Of a DNA stretch of 9,500 nt, positions 1 through 7,311 are shown in pieces (within the stretch, counting starts at the first letter, position 1; each line of letters begins with the position of its first letter). The notes below the pieces were generated by a model, which saw nothing but the letters and a program-made list of their open reading frames with translations, was not told where the DNA came from and ran no database searches. The DNA lies in NCBI GenBank assembly GCA_002359425.1, contig DEMY01000047.1:359-9858 (forward strand). The letters run 5' to 3'. The position numbers and the translations under genes are program-made. The stretch is from Clostridiales bacterium UBA2658. GTDB taxonomy: Bacteria > Bacillota > Clostridia > Oscillospirales > Oscillospiraceae.

Positions 1-1690
1 AAGCAGCATGGCTGACAGCGCTGATCGCCGTAGAGCTAAAGAGGAAGACGACCATCGCTGCAATGAACGCGGCACAGAACACTGAGGGCTTGCTGATATC
101 TATAGCAAACCACTGCTCCTGAGGAATGTTGAGCGTAGCCTTGATCTCGTCGATATATGCGGCGAAAAGAAGGAAGGTCGCAAGAGAAGCAGAGCCGACC
201 GCGTAGCCTTTTGTCAATGCTTTTGTGGTGTTGCCACAGGCGTCAAGCTTGTCAGTTGTGTTGCGGATTTCTTCAGGAGCGCCGGACATTTCGATAATAC
301 CGCCGGCATTATCGGTGATGGGGCCAAAAGCGTCCATCGCAAGAACGTATGTGCAGGTGGAGAGCATGCCCATGGTAGCAACTGCGGTACCGTAAAGGCC
401 GCCGTTTGCCATGCCGCCCATGGCCGCACTACCAAGTTCATAAGCGATATAAATTGCCGCGCAGATGAAGATTACGGGCAAAGCTGTGGATTTCATACCG
501 ACAGAAATGCCGGTAATGATGTTCGTTGCGGCGCCGGTGCGGCTGGCTTCCGCAATGCTCTGAACAGGACGCTTATTATAAGAGGTGTAGAGATTGGTGA
601 GCCACACGAAAATATAGCTCAGGACAATGCCGGCAAGGCTGCATCCATAGAGCATCCATGTGTTTACCTTGACACCGTCCGGCGTTGTGCCGCTGAGCAT
701 GTCATTGACTAAAATGGCCAGAAGCACCGCCATGATGACGGAGGTAACCGCATAGCCGCGATTCAGCGGACCCATCGGGTCTTTGTTTTCATCCTTGACC
801 TTGACGCACATTACGCCGACGAGGGACGCAAGGATACCAAGCGCACGGGCGACCAGCGGGAAAAGAATGCCCTTGATGCCGAATACCGGGAAAAGGGTAA
901 CGCCCAAAATCATCGCGCCAACGTTTTCAGCAGCGGTGGACTCAAAGAGGTCCGCGCCTCTGCCGGCGCAATCGCCCACGTTATCGCCGACAAGGTCGGC
1001 AACGACAGCGGGGTTGCGGGCGTCGTCCTCAGGAATACCGGCCTCAACCTTTCCGACAAGATCGGCGCCGACGTCGGCAGCTTTTGTGTAGATTCCGCCG
1101 CCAAGCTGCGCAAACAGAGCCACAAGAGAAGCGCCGAAGCCGAAACCGACGATGAGGTTCGGAGCTTCCTTAATGGCAGTTTCGTCTGGGGATGCACCGC
1201 CGAAAACAAGGAACAAAGTCGTCACGCCAAGAAGCGAAAGGGTCGTTACCGAAAGGCCGGTAACAGAACCGCCCTTGAAAGCAATTTGGAGCGCCTTATC
1301 AAGGCTTGTTCTTGCGCCCTCAGCAGAGCGGACATTGCTGTTCACCGACATATACATGCCGATGTAGCCGGAAAGCGCAGAGCAAAAAGCGCCGACGATG
1401 AATGCAATCGCAGTATGTATCGCTGCATCCCACGCCGCATCGCTTCCAGCCGTATGGCTTTTTCCAAAGTAGACCGCCGCCATAATAACGACAAGCGCAA
1501 CAATCGCTATTATGCTAATGGTTTTGTATTGCCTTTTCAAAAACGCCATCGCACCGTCTCTGATTGCATCGGAAATGCTTTGCATTTCCAGGGTCCCTTT
1601 GCTCTGCTTGAACACATAGCGGAACAAAAGGACGGTCGCAATTATCGAAATAATAATCACGCCATAGATGATACCTAAGTACAGATTCAT
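1..1690 (-). CDS. hppA: Membrane-bound proton-translocating pyrophosphatase, 3' end beyond window
   Basis: Integral membrane pump that couples hydrolysis of pyrophosphate to proton export across the cytoplasmic membrane. 563 codons are present and the frame is open throughout. Family proteins are usually about 660-750 residues, so the C-terminal part lies outside the window. The signature DVGADLVGKVE is at residues 206-216. The Mg-PPi binding segment follows, with DLVGDNVGDCAG starting at residue 232 and ADLFES ending at 251. Around residue 490 the motif GNTTKALTKG carries Lys490 and Thr493. In this family that pair marks the potassium-independent H+ pumps; potassium-dependent enzymes have Ala and Gly/Ala there. 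Many hydrophobic segments alternate with these loops. The ATG at 1688-1690 opens MNLYLGIIYGVIIISII, a typical first membrane helix. GGAAG lies 2 bases upstream of it and AAGGGAG 13 bases upstream. The upstream neighbour on the same strand is a response regulator 160 bases away. Identification is very secure; H+ specificity is inferred from motif knowledge. Confidence 0.96.
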   Translation of the reverse strand, partial: MNLYLGIIYGVIIISIIATVLLFRYVFKQSKGTLEMQSISDAIRDGAMAFLKRQYKTISIIAIVALVVIMAAVYFGKSHTAGSDAAWDAAIHTAIAFIVGAFCSALSGYIGMYMSVNSNVRSAEGARTSLDKALQIAFKGGSVTGLSVTTLSLLGVTTLFLVFGGASPDETAIKEAPNLIVGFGFGASLVALFAQLGGGIYTKAADVGADLVGKVEAGIPEDDARNPAVVADLVGDNVGDCAGRGADLFESTAAENVGAMILGVTLFPVFGIKGILFPLVARALGILASLVGVMCVKVKDENKDPMGPLNRGYAVTSVIMAVLLAILVNDMLSGTTPDGVKVNTWMLYGCSLAGIVLSYIFVWLTNLYTSYNKRPVQSIAEASRTGAATNIITGISVGMKSTALPVIFICAAIYIAYELGSAAMGGMANGGLYGTAVATMGMLSTCTYVLAMDAFGPITDNAGGIIEMSGAPEEIRNTTDKLDACGNTTKALTKGYAVGSASLATFLLFAAYIDEIKATLNIPQEQWFAIDISKPSVFCAAFIAAMVVFLFSSTAISAVSHAA

Positions 1691-1743
1691 TTCTTCCGTT
1701 TTTCTCCCTTTTGTTAGATTTTTTGACCATTCCTATTGTACCG

Positions 1744-1780
1744 TTTCATATATAAAAATAGCATTAAGAACTATATGAAA
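1744..1780. repeat. Inverted repeat in the hppA leader/promoter region
   Basis: A perfect 9-base inverted repeat: TTTCATATA at 1744-1752 and TATATGAAA at 1772-1780, with 19 bases between the arms. It lies between the candidate hppA promoter and the hppA start codon, and its right arm abuts the TATACT box. The arms are AT-only apart from one C/G pair, so an mRNA hairpin would be weak; a protein-binding operator is as plausible. Function is unknown. Confidence 0.4.
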
Positions 1781-1809
1781 AGTATAAAGATTATATACAC
1801 CTGCGTCTA
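1781..1809 (-). promoter_or_regulatory. Candidate promoter for hppA
   Basis: On the minus strand, TAGACG (1804-1809) and TATACT (1781-1786) are separated by 17 bases and match the SigA -35 and -10 consensus at 4/6 and 5/6 positions. A second -10-like TATAAT lies at 1790-1795 but has a poor -35. The spacer between the response regulator and hppA is AT-rich, so chance matches are likely. If real, hppA can be transcribed independently of the regulator gene. Confidence 0.4.
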
Positions 1810-1850
1810 ATCTGTATGATAACTTAATAGGCAGCGCATTCATTCGCGTT

Positions 1851-2552
1851 TTATTGCTCGGCCATACGGTAACCAATGCCGGTCTCTGTGAGGATGTACT
1901 GGGGCGTCGATGGGTCAGCTTCAAGCTTTCTACGAATATTTGCAATGTTTACACGCAGCGCCTGAAGCTCACTGGAATAAGCCTCATTTGTAAATGGTCC
2001 CCATATTTCCTTTATTATATATTCGTGAGAGAGCACTTTCCCAACGTTCTGCGAAAGCAAGATAACAATCTTATACTCGGTTGGAGTTAAATGGACTTCT
2101 TTTCCGGCAACGGCGACGCTGCGGCTGCCATAATCGATGCGAATAGCGCCAACCGTACAAACCGGTGTGGAAGTTTGTACGCCTTTACTGTGTCGGAAAG
2201 CAGCTCTAATCCGGGCAAGAAGCTCGGCTGTGCCAAATGGCTTAACGATATAGTCATCCGCACCGGCATCCAACGCCATAACCTTTTCCTCTTCGTGCAC
2301 ATGCGTTGAAAGGATGAGGATCGGCATATCCGACCATGAGCGGGTGGAGCGAAGCACCTCCATACCGTTCATATCCGGCAAGCCCAGATTCAGCAGCATG
2401 AGATCAGGGCAGTACGAAGCAGCCATTGAAATTGCCTCCTGCCCTTTGGATGCGAGAATAACATCATATTCGTTTGCAGCTAACACGCGGGAAATATAAC
2501 TGCGGATTCCTTTTTCATCCTCGACAACAAGAATAATTGGTTTTTTTCTCAC
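1851..2552 (-). CDS. Orphan KdpE-like OmpR/PhoB-family response regulator lacking the phosphoacceptor Asp
   Basis: A 233-residue two-domain transcription regulator. Residues about 5-120 form a receiver domain, with acidic pair E11/D12, Ser82, Lys104 in the VKPF motif, and DAGADDY. Residues about 130-230 form a winged-helix DNA-binding domain (HLTPTEYKI, recognition region LRVNIANIRRKLE, ending TETGIGYRM). The LGLPD loop, the DAGADDY stretch and the TETGIGYR ending are most like KdpE, the regulator of Kdp potassium transport. The residue that should be phosphorylated is Asn55 (codon AAT at 2388-2390, context LLNLGLPD), where KdpE has LDLGLPD. No histidine kinase gene adjoins it: the upstream neighbour is an MCP on the other strand and the downstream one is hppA. 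The start is GTG (2550-2552), with AAGGA 9 bases upstream (2562-2566) and an in-frame TAG just beyond, so no longer start is possible. Inference: it acts without phosphorylation or is degenerate. Its targets are unknown; hppA is a candidate by position. Confidence 0.92.
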   Translation of the reverse strand: MRKKPIILVVEDEKGIRSYISRVLAANEYDVILASKGQEAISMAASYCPDLMLLNLGLPDMNGMEVLRSTRSWSDMPILILSTHVHEEEKVMALDAGADDYIVKPFGTAELLARIRAAFRHSKGVQTSTPVCTVGAIRIDYGSRSVAVAGKEVHLTPTEYKIVILLSQNVGKVLSHEYIIKEIWGPFTNEAYSSELQALRVNIANIRRKLEADPSTPQYILTETGIGYRMAEQ

Positions 2553-2566
2553 GTTCTATATTCCTT

Positions 2567-2924
2567 TTCTAAAGCAATGCCTAAAACGCCGCAGATGTTC
2601 GTAGGGATATGCTTCGGGCAAAGCAGTTGATTGCTTTTTTAATACGTCATGTCAAGGCATCACATAAAATTCCAGCGAAAAAAGCAGCATAATACGACTC
2701 AATAACAATTGTAAAGATGGTGCTTTTTGTAAGGAGCATATATCTCTGCCAATGTGTTTCTCTACATAATGGATTCTATGGCTTGAAGTTTTTTGCATCA
2801 AACTGTCGTAATTATTGATATAATCTATCATATTTTATCACATTCCACAATAGGATGCGAAAAAAAAGCAAGCTGGCCGGCATGCAGGATTTTTGTCCCG
2901 TAATAAGTAATAATCTATCTATAT
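2567..2924. other. AT-rich non-coding stretch, no supported gene
   Basis: Upstream of the response regulator. I see no reading frame with recognisable protein features, no RNA gene, and no convincing promoter. A TTGACA hexamer on the minus strand (2650-2655) has no acceptable -10 at 16-18 bases. Short poly-A/T runs are common. It may hold the regulator's promoter, but none can be assigned. Confidence 0.4.
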
Positions 2925-3130
2925 TTAAAATGATCCGCACACCGATAAGGCATCCAGCATATTGCCCTTTTCTCCGCTAAAGAAACCGCTGCCGATCACA
3001 ATGGTGGAATTTGCCCTGAATTTAAGGCCGTCGGCGGCGTCTGTGAAAACAAGCGCAGAGATAAGCCGTCATTCCTCCTGCAATCATATACATTACCGAA
3101 CGCGCAGTCCCGTCTAAATCTAAAATACCA
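2925..3130 (-). pseudogene. Decayed coding relic, unidentified
   Basis: A stretch visibly richer in GC than the AT-rich DNA around it. On the minus strand one frame is open from 3068 down to a TAA at 2925-2927. It encodes 47 residues of protein-like composition, including LISALVFTDAADGLKF and STIVIGSGFFSGEKGNMLDA, but has no start codon. Just upstream, in a different frame, DGTARSVMYMIAGGMTA reads like a membrane-helix segment. Joining the two with a single frameshift near 3066-3070 gives a continuous sequence. This suggests the C-terminal remnant of a lost gene, bounded on its upstream side by the tandem repeat at 3132. I do not recognise the family, and a chance ORF is possible. Confidence 0.3.
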
Positions 3131-3131
3131 C

Positions 3132-3219
3132 CTTCTTATTTCTTATTTTTTTGTCTTAACTATTTAACTTTCGTTCTTCTTATTTCTTATTTTTTTGTCT
3201 TAACTATTTAACTTTCGTT
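3132..3219. repeat. Perfect tandem duplication, 2 x 44 bp
   Basis: Bases 3132-3175 are repeated without a mismatch at 3176-3219. Each unit begins CTTCTTATTTCTTATTTTTT, which itself contains a short internal TTCTTAT doubling, and ends TAACTTTCGTT. It is pyrimidine-rich on the plus strand. The repeat ends about 80 bases upstream of the -35 box of the MCP gene and about 150 bases upstream of its start codon. It may be a recent slippage duplication or may change upstream regulatory spacing. Confidence 0.95.
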
Positions 3220-3296
3220 TTTTATTAAATACACACAACATGTATAAGTTTAAAATAGATATGTTGGCAAACTTTATTGAGATTCGGGATTTACGA

Positions 3297-3324
3297 TTGC
3301 AAAATCAATTATTTCATATATAAT
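3297..3324 (+). promoter_or_regulatory. SigA-type promoter for the MCP gene
   Basis: TTGCAA (3297-3302) and TATAAT (3319-3324) are separated by 16 bases: 5/6 and 6/6 matches to the housekeeping consensus. Transcription would begin near 3331, giving a leader of about 35 bases. The leader contains AAAGGGG (3350-3356), 10 bases before the ATG at 3367; cheV has the same box and spacing. No good SigD-type promoter is seen, so this receptor may be expressed outside the flagellar sigma regulon. Confidence 0.75.
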
Positions 3325-3366
3325 GTATTTAGCACTTGGAATACCGAGTAAAGGGGCACATTAATT

Positions 3367-5052
3367 ATGACCAAAATCTTCAGCAAAATGCCGGTGGCAA
3401 AAAAGTTCAGAGTCCTTTTCATAACCATCGCCGTCGCGGTTTTGATTGCTGCGGGGACTTATTTTATCCTGCTGACATCTGCGAACACGGCGCTCACGGG
3501 CTTTTTTAACGGTCCATATACCGCTGTAAAAGCACAGACCACCGTCTTAGACCTCCTCAACGAGAACGACACGTGGGCTCTCGCAGTCCTCCACGACCCT
3601 TCTCTCGCAACGACGAACTCACAGAAAATCAGTGAATCCGACGCTACCATCAAGCAAGAACTTGATATCATTGCAACTTCCGGCGTTGACCCCAAAAAAG
3701 CGGCCTCGCTCGCAACGCTTTACGCAACCGTACAGTCGGACGTAAAGCAGGTGATAAATCTTTCTACCTCCGGTAAGGCCGAGGAAGCCAACACATTCAA
3801 CAGTAATCAGTACACCAAGGACTATGACGCTTTCTATGAGGCAGTCAATGAAGTCGGCAAAAGTGCAATCGCCGGTTCCGATGCTGCTAGAGCGTCCTAC
3901 AATACCAAATCCATGGTCGCAACGCTTACCTTCGTTATCCTAACGCTTATCGCCTTGATTATCACGATTCTCATCATGAAAGCAATGTCGAGAGGCGTCG
4001 TCGGGCCGCTTAATCAGCTCGTCGAAGCCTGCGACACGCTGAACGGCGGCCATCCGATTGAACCGCTCAATTTCAACACGCAGGACGAGTTTGCTACATT
4101 GGGCCGTACCTTCAGCGAAATGAGTTCGACCATTGAATTCATCATCACCGACATCAGTACTATGCTCACCAGAGGCGCGCACAAGGACTTCAGCGTTGAC
4201 ACCGCCGACGAAAGCCGATATGTAGGCGGCTACGCCATTCTTCTTAACGCGACGCACGGCATTTTTGACGGCATCAGCGACGACATGCACCGAACAAACG
4301 GCATTGCCGATCAGGTGGCTGCCGGTTCCGACCAGATCTCCGCCGTTTCTCAGACGCTGTCGCAGGGTACAACGGAGCAGGCCTCCGCTGTTGAGGAGCT
4401 TTCCTCCACGGTTGCCAGCATTGCCGAGATCAGCCGCACAAACGCCGAAGAGGCCGGCAAAGCCTGCGAAATGAGCCATGAAGCCGCTTCCGGCGTTACA
4501 GAAAGCAATACATATATGGGCCAGATGCTCGACGCTATGAACGAGATAACGGCAACCTCCAAGGAAATCAGCAAGATCGTCAAAGCCATTGACGACATCG
4601 CTTTCCAGACCAACATTCTCTCCCTCAACGCAGCCGTCGAAGCTGCGCGCGCCGGCGCTTCCGGAAAGGGCTTCGCAGTTGTCGCGGATGAGGTCAGAAA
4701 TCTCTCCCAGCGCTCCGCGGAGGCTGCAAAGACCACCACCGCACTTGTTGAAAGCACCGTTTCCGCAATTGAACACGGCAGAATGATTGCCGATTCCACC
4801 GCGAAATCTCTGCAGCTGGTCGGTGAAAAGGCTTCCTTCGTTAACGAAGCCATTGGCAAAATCGCAAGCGCCTCTCAGGAGCAGGCGACCGCAACGCAGC
4901 AGGTTCTGATCGGTATTGATCAAGTCTCCACCGTCGTTCAGACGAACTCCGCTACGGCCGAAGAGAGCGCGGCCGCCGCCGAAGAACTCGCGGCGCAGGC
5001 GAGAGAGCTGTCCGGTATGACGCATCAGTACAAGCTCCGCAGCGCGCAGTAA
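3367..5052 (+). CDS. Methyl-accepting chemotaxis protein (transmembrane receptor)
   Basis: A 561-residue inner-membrane chemoreceptor with complete architecture. TM1 is about residues 16-37 and an extracytoplasmic ligand-binding region covers about 38-183; its length and predicted helical content suit a four-helix-bundle MCP sensor. TM2 is about 184-206 ([18 protein letters not shown]), HAMP about 207-260, and the long cytoplasmic signalling coiled coil runs to the end. The highly conserved hairpin tip is intact at about 409-447, with [19 protein letters not shown] and [20 protein letters not shown]. Glu/Gln/Ala-rich helices on either side are the likely methylation regions. There is no C-terminal CheR-tethering pentapeptide; the protein ends in HQYKLRSAQ. 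It is transcribed alone from its own promoter and convergent with cheV, whose product is a receptor-CheA adaptor. The ligand cannot be predicted from the sequence. Confidence 0.96.
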   Translation: MTKIFSKMPVAKKFRVLFITIAVAVLIAAGTYFILLTSANTALTGFFNGPYTAVKAQTTVLDLLNENDTWALAVLHDPSLATTNSQKISESDATIKQELDIIATSGVDPKKAASLATLYATVQSDVKQVINLSTSGKAEEANTFNSNQYTKDYDAFYEAVNEVGKSAIAGSDAARASYNTKSMVATLTFVILTLIALIITILIMKAMSRGVVGPLNQLVEACDTLNGGHPIEPLNFNTQDEFATLGRTFSEMSSTIEFIITDISTMLTRGAHKDFSVDTADESRYVGGYAILLNATHGIFDGISDDMHRTNGIADQVAAGSDQISAVSQTLSQGTTEQASAVEELSSTVASIAEISRTNAEEAGKACEMSHEAASGVTESNTYMGQMLDAMNEITATSKEISKIVKAIDDIAFQTNILSLNAAVEAARAGASGKGFAVVADEVRNLSQRSAEAAKTTTALVESTVSAIEHGRMIADSTAKSLQLVGEKASFVNEAIGKIASASQEQATATQQVLIGIDQVSTVVQTNSATAEESAAAAEELAAQARELSGMTHQYKLRSAQ

Positions 5053-5065
5053 AAATAGACCTGTC

Positions 5066-5113
5066 AAAGCTGCGCCGCAAACGATTTTGACCAGTCGTTT
5101 GCGGCGCAGCTTT
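5066..5113. terminator. Strong hairpin terminator, probably bidirectional
   Basis: A perfect 19-base inverted repeat, AAAGCTGCGCCGCAAACGA (5066-5084) with its complement at 5095-5113, and a 10-base loop. On the plus strand the stem runs into TTTTATACAGTTTTT just after the MCP stop codon. On the minus strand it is followed by TCTATTTTT, so it can also end transcripts from the convergent cheV operon. Confidence 0.9.
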
Positions 5114-5128
5114 TATACAGTTTTTAGA

Positions 5129-5162
5129 ACACCGGCCCCGCCAGATAAAGCAGAGCCGGTGT
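5129..5162. terminator. Second hairpin in the MCP-cheV convergent gap
   Basis: An inverted repeat with arms ACACCGGC (5129-5136) and GCCGGTGT (5155-5162) and an 18-base loop, 33 bases beyond the cheV stop codon. Plus-strand DNA after it is T-rich (ACTATTTTGTTTTT); on the minus side the T tract is poor. It may be an auxiliary terminator or 3'-end stabiliser for the cheV transcript. Confidence 0.45.
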
Positions 5163-5195
5163 GTACTATTTTGTTTTTATGGAACTTGCTTTGCG

Positions 5196-6125
5196 TTATT
5201 TACTTTTCCCTGTCAACTCATCGATGACCTGCACAAGCTTATATATTTCCGGCTTTGTGATCTGGACGTCCGCGCCAAGCTCCTCGCCTTTGATCCGCAT
5301 CTCTTCGCTGATGAGCGAGGAGAAGATAACAAGTGGGATGTGCTTGAGCTGGTTGTCCGATTTCACAAGCTTCGTAAGACGGTGGCCGTCCATCAGCGGC
5401 ATCTCAATGTCGGTGATAATGCAGTTGACGTGGTCGTCAATATACTCCTGCGGGTCGTCGCGGACCTCGCTGAGATAGTCCCAAGCCTCCTGTCCGTTGT
5501 CAAACTTTACGGTGTTTTCATAGCCGGATTTGTGGAGCGCATCGATAATCATCTTTGAGAGGAGACGTGAGTCCTCCGCAATGAGGATGTGGCTGTTGCT
5601 GCGTGCGGTTGCCCTCATTTCCGAGTCCTTCATCTCATACTGGATGCTAGATTCCGGGCAAATTTCCGCAATGATGGCTTCAAAATCGAGAATGGTGATG
5701 AGCTTATCCTCCATCTCAACGATGCCGGTAGCAACGCCCTCTTTGCCGCCGAAAATGACCGGATCCGGCTTTTTGAGCTGGGTGCCGTAGATACGGTCGA
5801 TACCAACAACGGTGTGGACATGGAAAGCATATTCGCTGTTGTTAAAGCCTGTGATAATGAAAATGTCGCGCTCCGGCTTATCGGACATGCCCAAGCCAAG
5901 ATAGGATGAGAGGTCGATAACGGTCAGAACCTTATCTCTGGGCTTAAAAACGCCCTCGACATACTGATTGGATTTCTGCATGACCTGAACCGGTTCGATC
6001 TTCATAATTTCGCGGACCTTTGCTACATTGATGCCAAAAAGCTCGCCGCTGATGGTAAATTCCATAATCTCAAGTTCATTGATCCCCGACTCAAGCAGGA
6101 TTTCCGGCTGTTTCTGATTTGTCAT
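5196..6125 (-). CDS. cheV: Chemotaxis coupling protein CheV (CheW-receiver fusion)
   Basis: A 309-residue cytoplasmic adaptor. Residues about 15-165 form a CheW domain, which binds receptors and CheA (FTISGELFGINVAKVREI; VLTVIDLSSYLG). Residues about 177-305 form a receiver domain with a complete active site: acidic pair E184/D185 (IAEDS), phosphoacceptor D239 (IITDIEMPLMDG), Ser269/270, and Lys291 (ITKPE). In the family, CheV couples receptors to CheA, and its phosphorylation helps adaptation. The ATG (6123-6125) is preceded by AAAGGGG with a 10-base gap. It is the last gene of the minus-strand motility block, 71 bases after cheD, and ends toward the shared terminators. The intact receiver contrasts with the Asn-substituted regulator elsewhere in the window. 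Confidence 0.96.
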   Translation of the reverse strand: MTNQKQPEILLESGINELEIMEFTISGELFGINVAKVREIMKIEPVQVMQKSNQYVEGVFKPRDKVLTVIDLSSYLGLGMSDKPERDIFIITGFNNSEYAFHVHTVVGIDRIYGTQLKKPDPVIFGGKEGVATGIVEMEDKLITILDFEAIIAEICPESSIQYEMKDSEMRATARSNSHILIAEDSRLLSKMIIDALHKSGYENTVKFDNGQEAWDYLSEVRDDPQEYIDDHVNCIITDIEMPLMDGHRLTKLVKSDNQLKHIPLVIFSSLISEEMRIKGEELGADVQITKPEIYKLVQVIDELTGKSK

Positions 6126-6196
6126 AGCTGATCGACCCCTTTACATTTAAAATGACACAAAATAACGCTGTTTGCACGGTTTCTGCCGGGCGGCTG

Positions 6197-6691
6197 TCAA
6201 TACTGCCACTCGCCCTTATTGACTGATTTAATCCTCATAACGCCGTCCGCAGAAGTGAGATAAAGCGTCCGGCCATAGTTCTTGCCGGTGTCCTCCGCAA
6301 CGATAGGGATGCTGAGACGCGCGAGTTCTTTTTTAACGGCCAGAACATTTCGTTCGCCTATGCCCGCGAGACTTGTGTTGTTGACGGGTGCAAACATCTG
6401 CGCGCCGCCGGCGATTTTCGCCCGCAGCCGGATTTTGCCCGCGCCCATGCTGAGCATTTTTTTCATCAGAAGCTCGATCGCCGTGTCGGCATACTTCGCG
6501 GTTTGTGCCGCAGCCTTTGGATCCGTAAACTCCTTCACGCTCGGGAGCATGATATGGGACAGCCCGGCAAGCTTCAAAACAGGATCGTACAGACAAATGC
6601 CGACGCAAGAACCGAGCGCGTAGGTGACCAGTATATCCGCATCCTTGGCGACATTGAAATCTGCGATCCCGATCGTGATCGTGTTGCTCAT
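6197..6691 (-). CDS. cheD: Chemoreceptor glutamine deamidase CheD
   Basis: A 164-residue cytoplasmic enzyme that converts specific receptor glutamines to glutamate and is held by CheC in the Bacillus-type adaptation system. The papain-like active site is intact: Thr23, Cys29 (YALGSCVGICLYD) and His46 (LSHIMLP), each shifted by two from the Thermotoga CheD residues Thr21, Cys27 and His44. The later AGGAQMF motif is also present. Length is typical. The ATG overlaps the cheC stop codon (ATGA), the classic sign of translational coupling. That coupling is disturbed here because cheC contains an internal TAG, so CheD output may depend on readthrough or reinitiation within cheC. Confidence 0.95.
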   Translation of the reverse strand: MSNTITIGIADFNVAKDADILVTYALGSCVGICLYDPVLKLAGLSHIMLPSVKEFTDPKAAAQTAKYADTAIELLMKKMLSMGAGKIRLRAKIAGGAQMFAPVNNTSLAGIGERNVLAVKKELARLSIPIVAEDTGKNYGRTLYLTSADGVMRIKSVNKGEWQY

Positions 6692-7311
6692 GAATCCAGC
6701 CCCAAACTCTCCATAATTTTTTTGAGGCCATCAACCTCGGGAATGAGCAGGATGTGGCTTGAGGCGCCCGCCTCGTCATGTCCGAACTCGTCTTCGATCA
6801 TGATAATCTCTTCGCTGATGTTTGCATAGTAGATTGCGGGTACGCTCAAAAGCGCCCCTGCCATATCGACATTCATCGTCGGAACGGAGATGTCGATTGT
6901 GAGTCCCGTCATAGCGGCCATGGCGTTGATGTAGGAAGCGGCCATAATGTTTCCGACCTATTGAATGGTACTCTTGTCCATTTCGTCAAGCTCGGAGTAA
7001 CCGTCGAATTCGGAGCCGACCAGCGAATTGAGCACCATGTGCGCAAATTCTTTGTGCAGAAGGAACATCATCATGCCGGTGATATCTCCGTTCAGACTGA
7101 AAAGGATGCCGACAAGGAGCTGCTCCGGCCCGCCCAGCGCGTTGCATGCGGCGGTGTAGTCGAGGACGTTTATTTTGGGAACGGCAATATTCACCGCCTT
7201 TTCAAGCATAGAAGACAGCGCCGTCGCCGCGTTACCGGAACCGATGTTCCCGATCTCGCGCAGAGCGTCAAGCTGCATCTCGCTCAAATCACTGTAATCA
7301 TTTAAAGCCAT
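6688..7311 (-). pseudogene. cheC: CheY-P phosphatase CheC, interrupted by an in-frame TAG at codon 118
   Basis: CheC dephosphorylates CheY-P and binds CheD. Translation from the ATG at 7309-7311 (AGGAGG at 7317-7322, 5 bases upstream) gives 117 residues and then TAG at 6958-6960. The same frame continues without change for 89 more residues to a TGA at 6688-6690. Read through, it is 207 codons, the usual size for CheC (about 205-210). The first catalytic motif is intact: D15, E19, N22, and P45 after the family's 22-residue spacing. The second repeat has S114, then the stop at position 118, N121, and P144, again with 22 residues between N and P. The stop therefore replaces the catalytic Glu itself; GAG to TAG is a single-base change. 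The remainder looks normal (VGNIMAASYINAMAAMTG; IMIEDEF). A truncated product would lose half the pseudosymmetric fold and probably CheD binding. Alternatives are sequencing error or suppression. Confidence 0.93.

Noticed and set aside
910..1678. Several open frames on both strands within 1-1690.
   Set aside because: They overlap the uninterrupted, strongly recognisable pyrophosphatase frame and have no protein features of their own.
2618..2640. AAAGCA/TGCTTT hairpin followed by T's, looking like a plus-strand terminator.
   Set aside because: The stem is short and AT-rich, and no plus-strand gene lies upstream in the window for it to terminate.
2690..2701. TAATACGACTCA resembles the start of a phage T7 promoter.
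   Set aside because: Only the first 12 bases match; the following bases are ATAACA rather than the essential CTATAG initiation region, and no phage gene is nearby.
3244..3268. Possible sigma-28 promoter upstream of the MCP gene (ATAAGTTT, then GTTGGCAA after 11 bases).
   Set aside because: The -35 part is good but the -10 part matches only about half of GCCGATAA, and a much better SigA promoter lies downstream at 3297-3324.
2553..3366. Search for a riboswitch (for example c-di-GMP type), tRNA, CRISPR array or insertion sequence in the large spacer.
   Set aside because: No conserved aptamer core, cloverleaf, regular spaced repeats, transposase fragments or terminal inverted repeats were recognised; the only repeat is the single 44-bp tandem duplication.
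3940..5067. A 375-codon open frame on the minus strand, opposite the MCP gene.
   Set aside because: It mirrors the GC-rich codon usage of the real MCP coding strand, has no recognisable motif, and would run through the terminator-side end of a certain gene.
6688..7311. Interpretation of the two cheC parts as two separate genes (117 and 85 codons).
   Set aside because: They are in the same frame, the second lacks a ribosome binding site at a sensible spacing, and the codons between the TAG and the next ATG still encode the conserved VGNI of the second motif.
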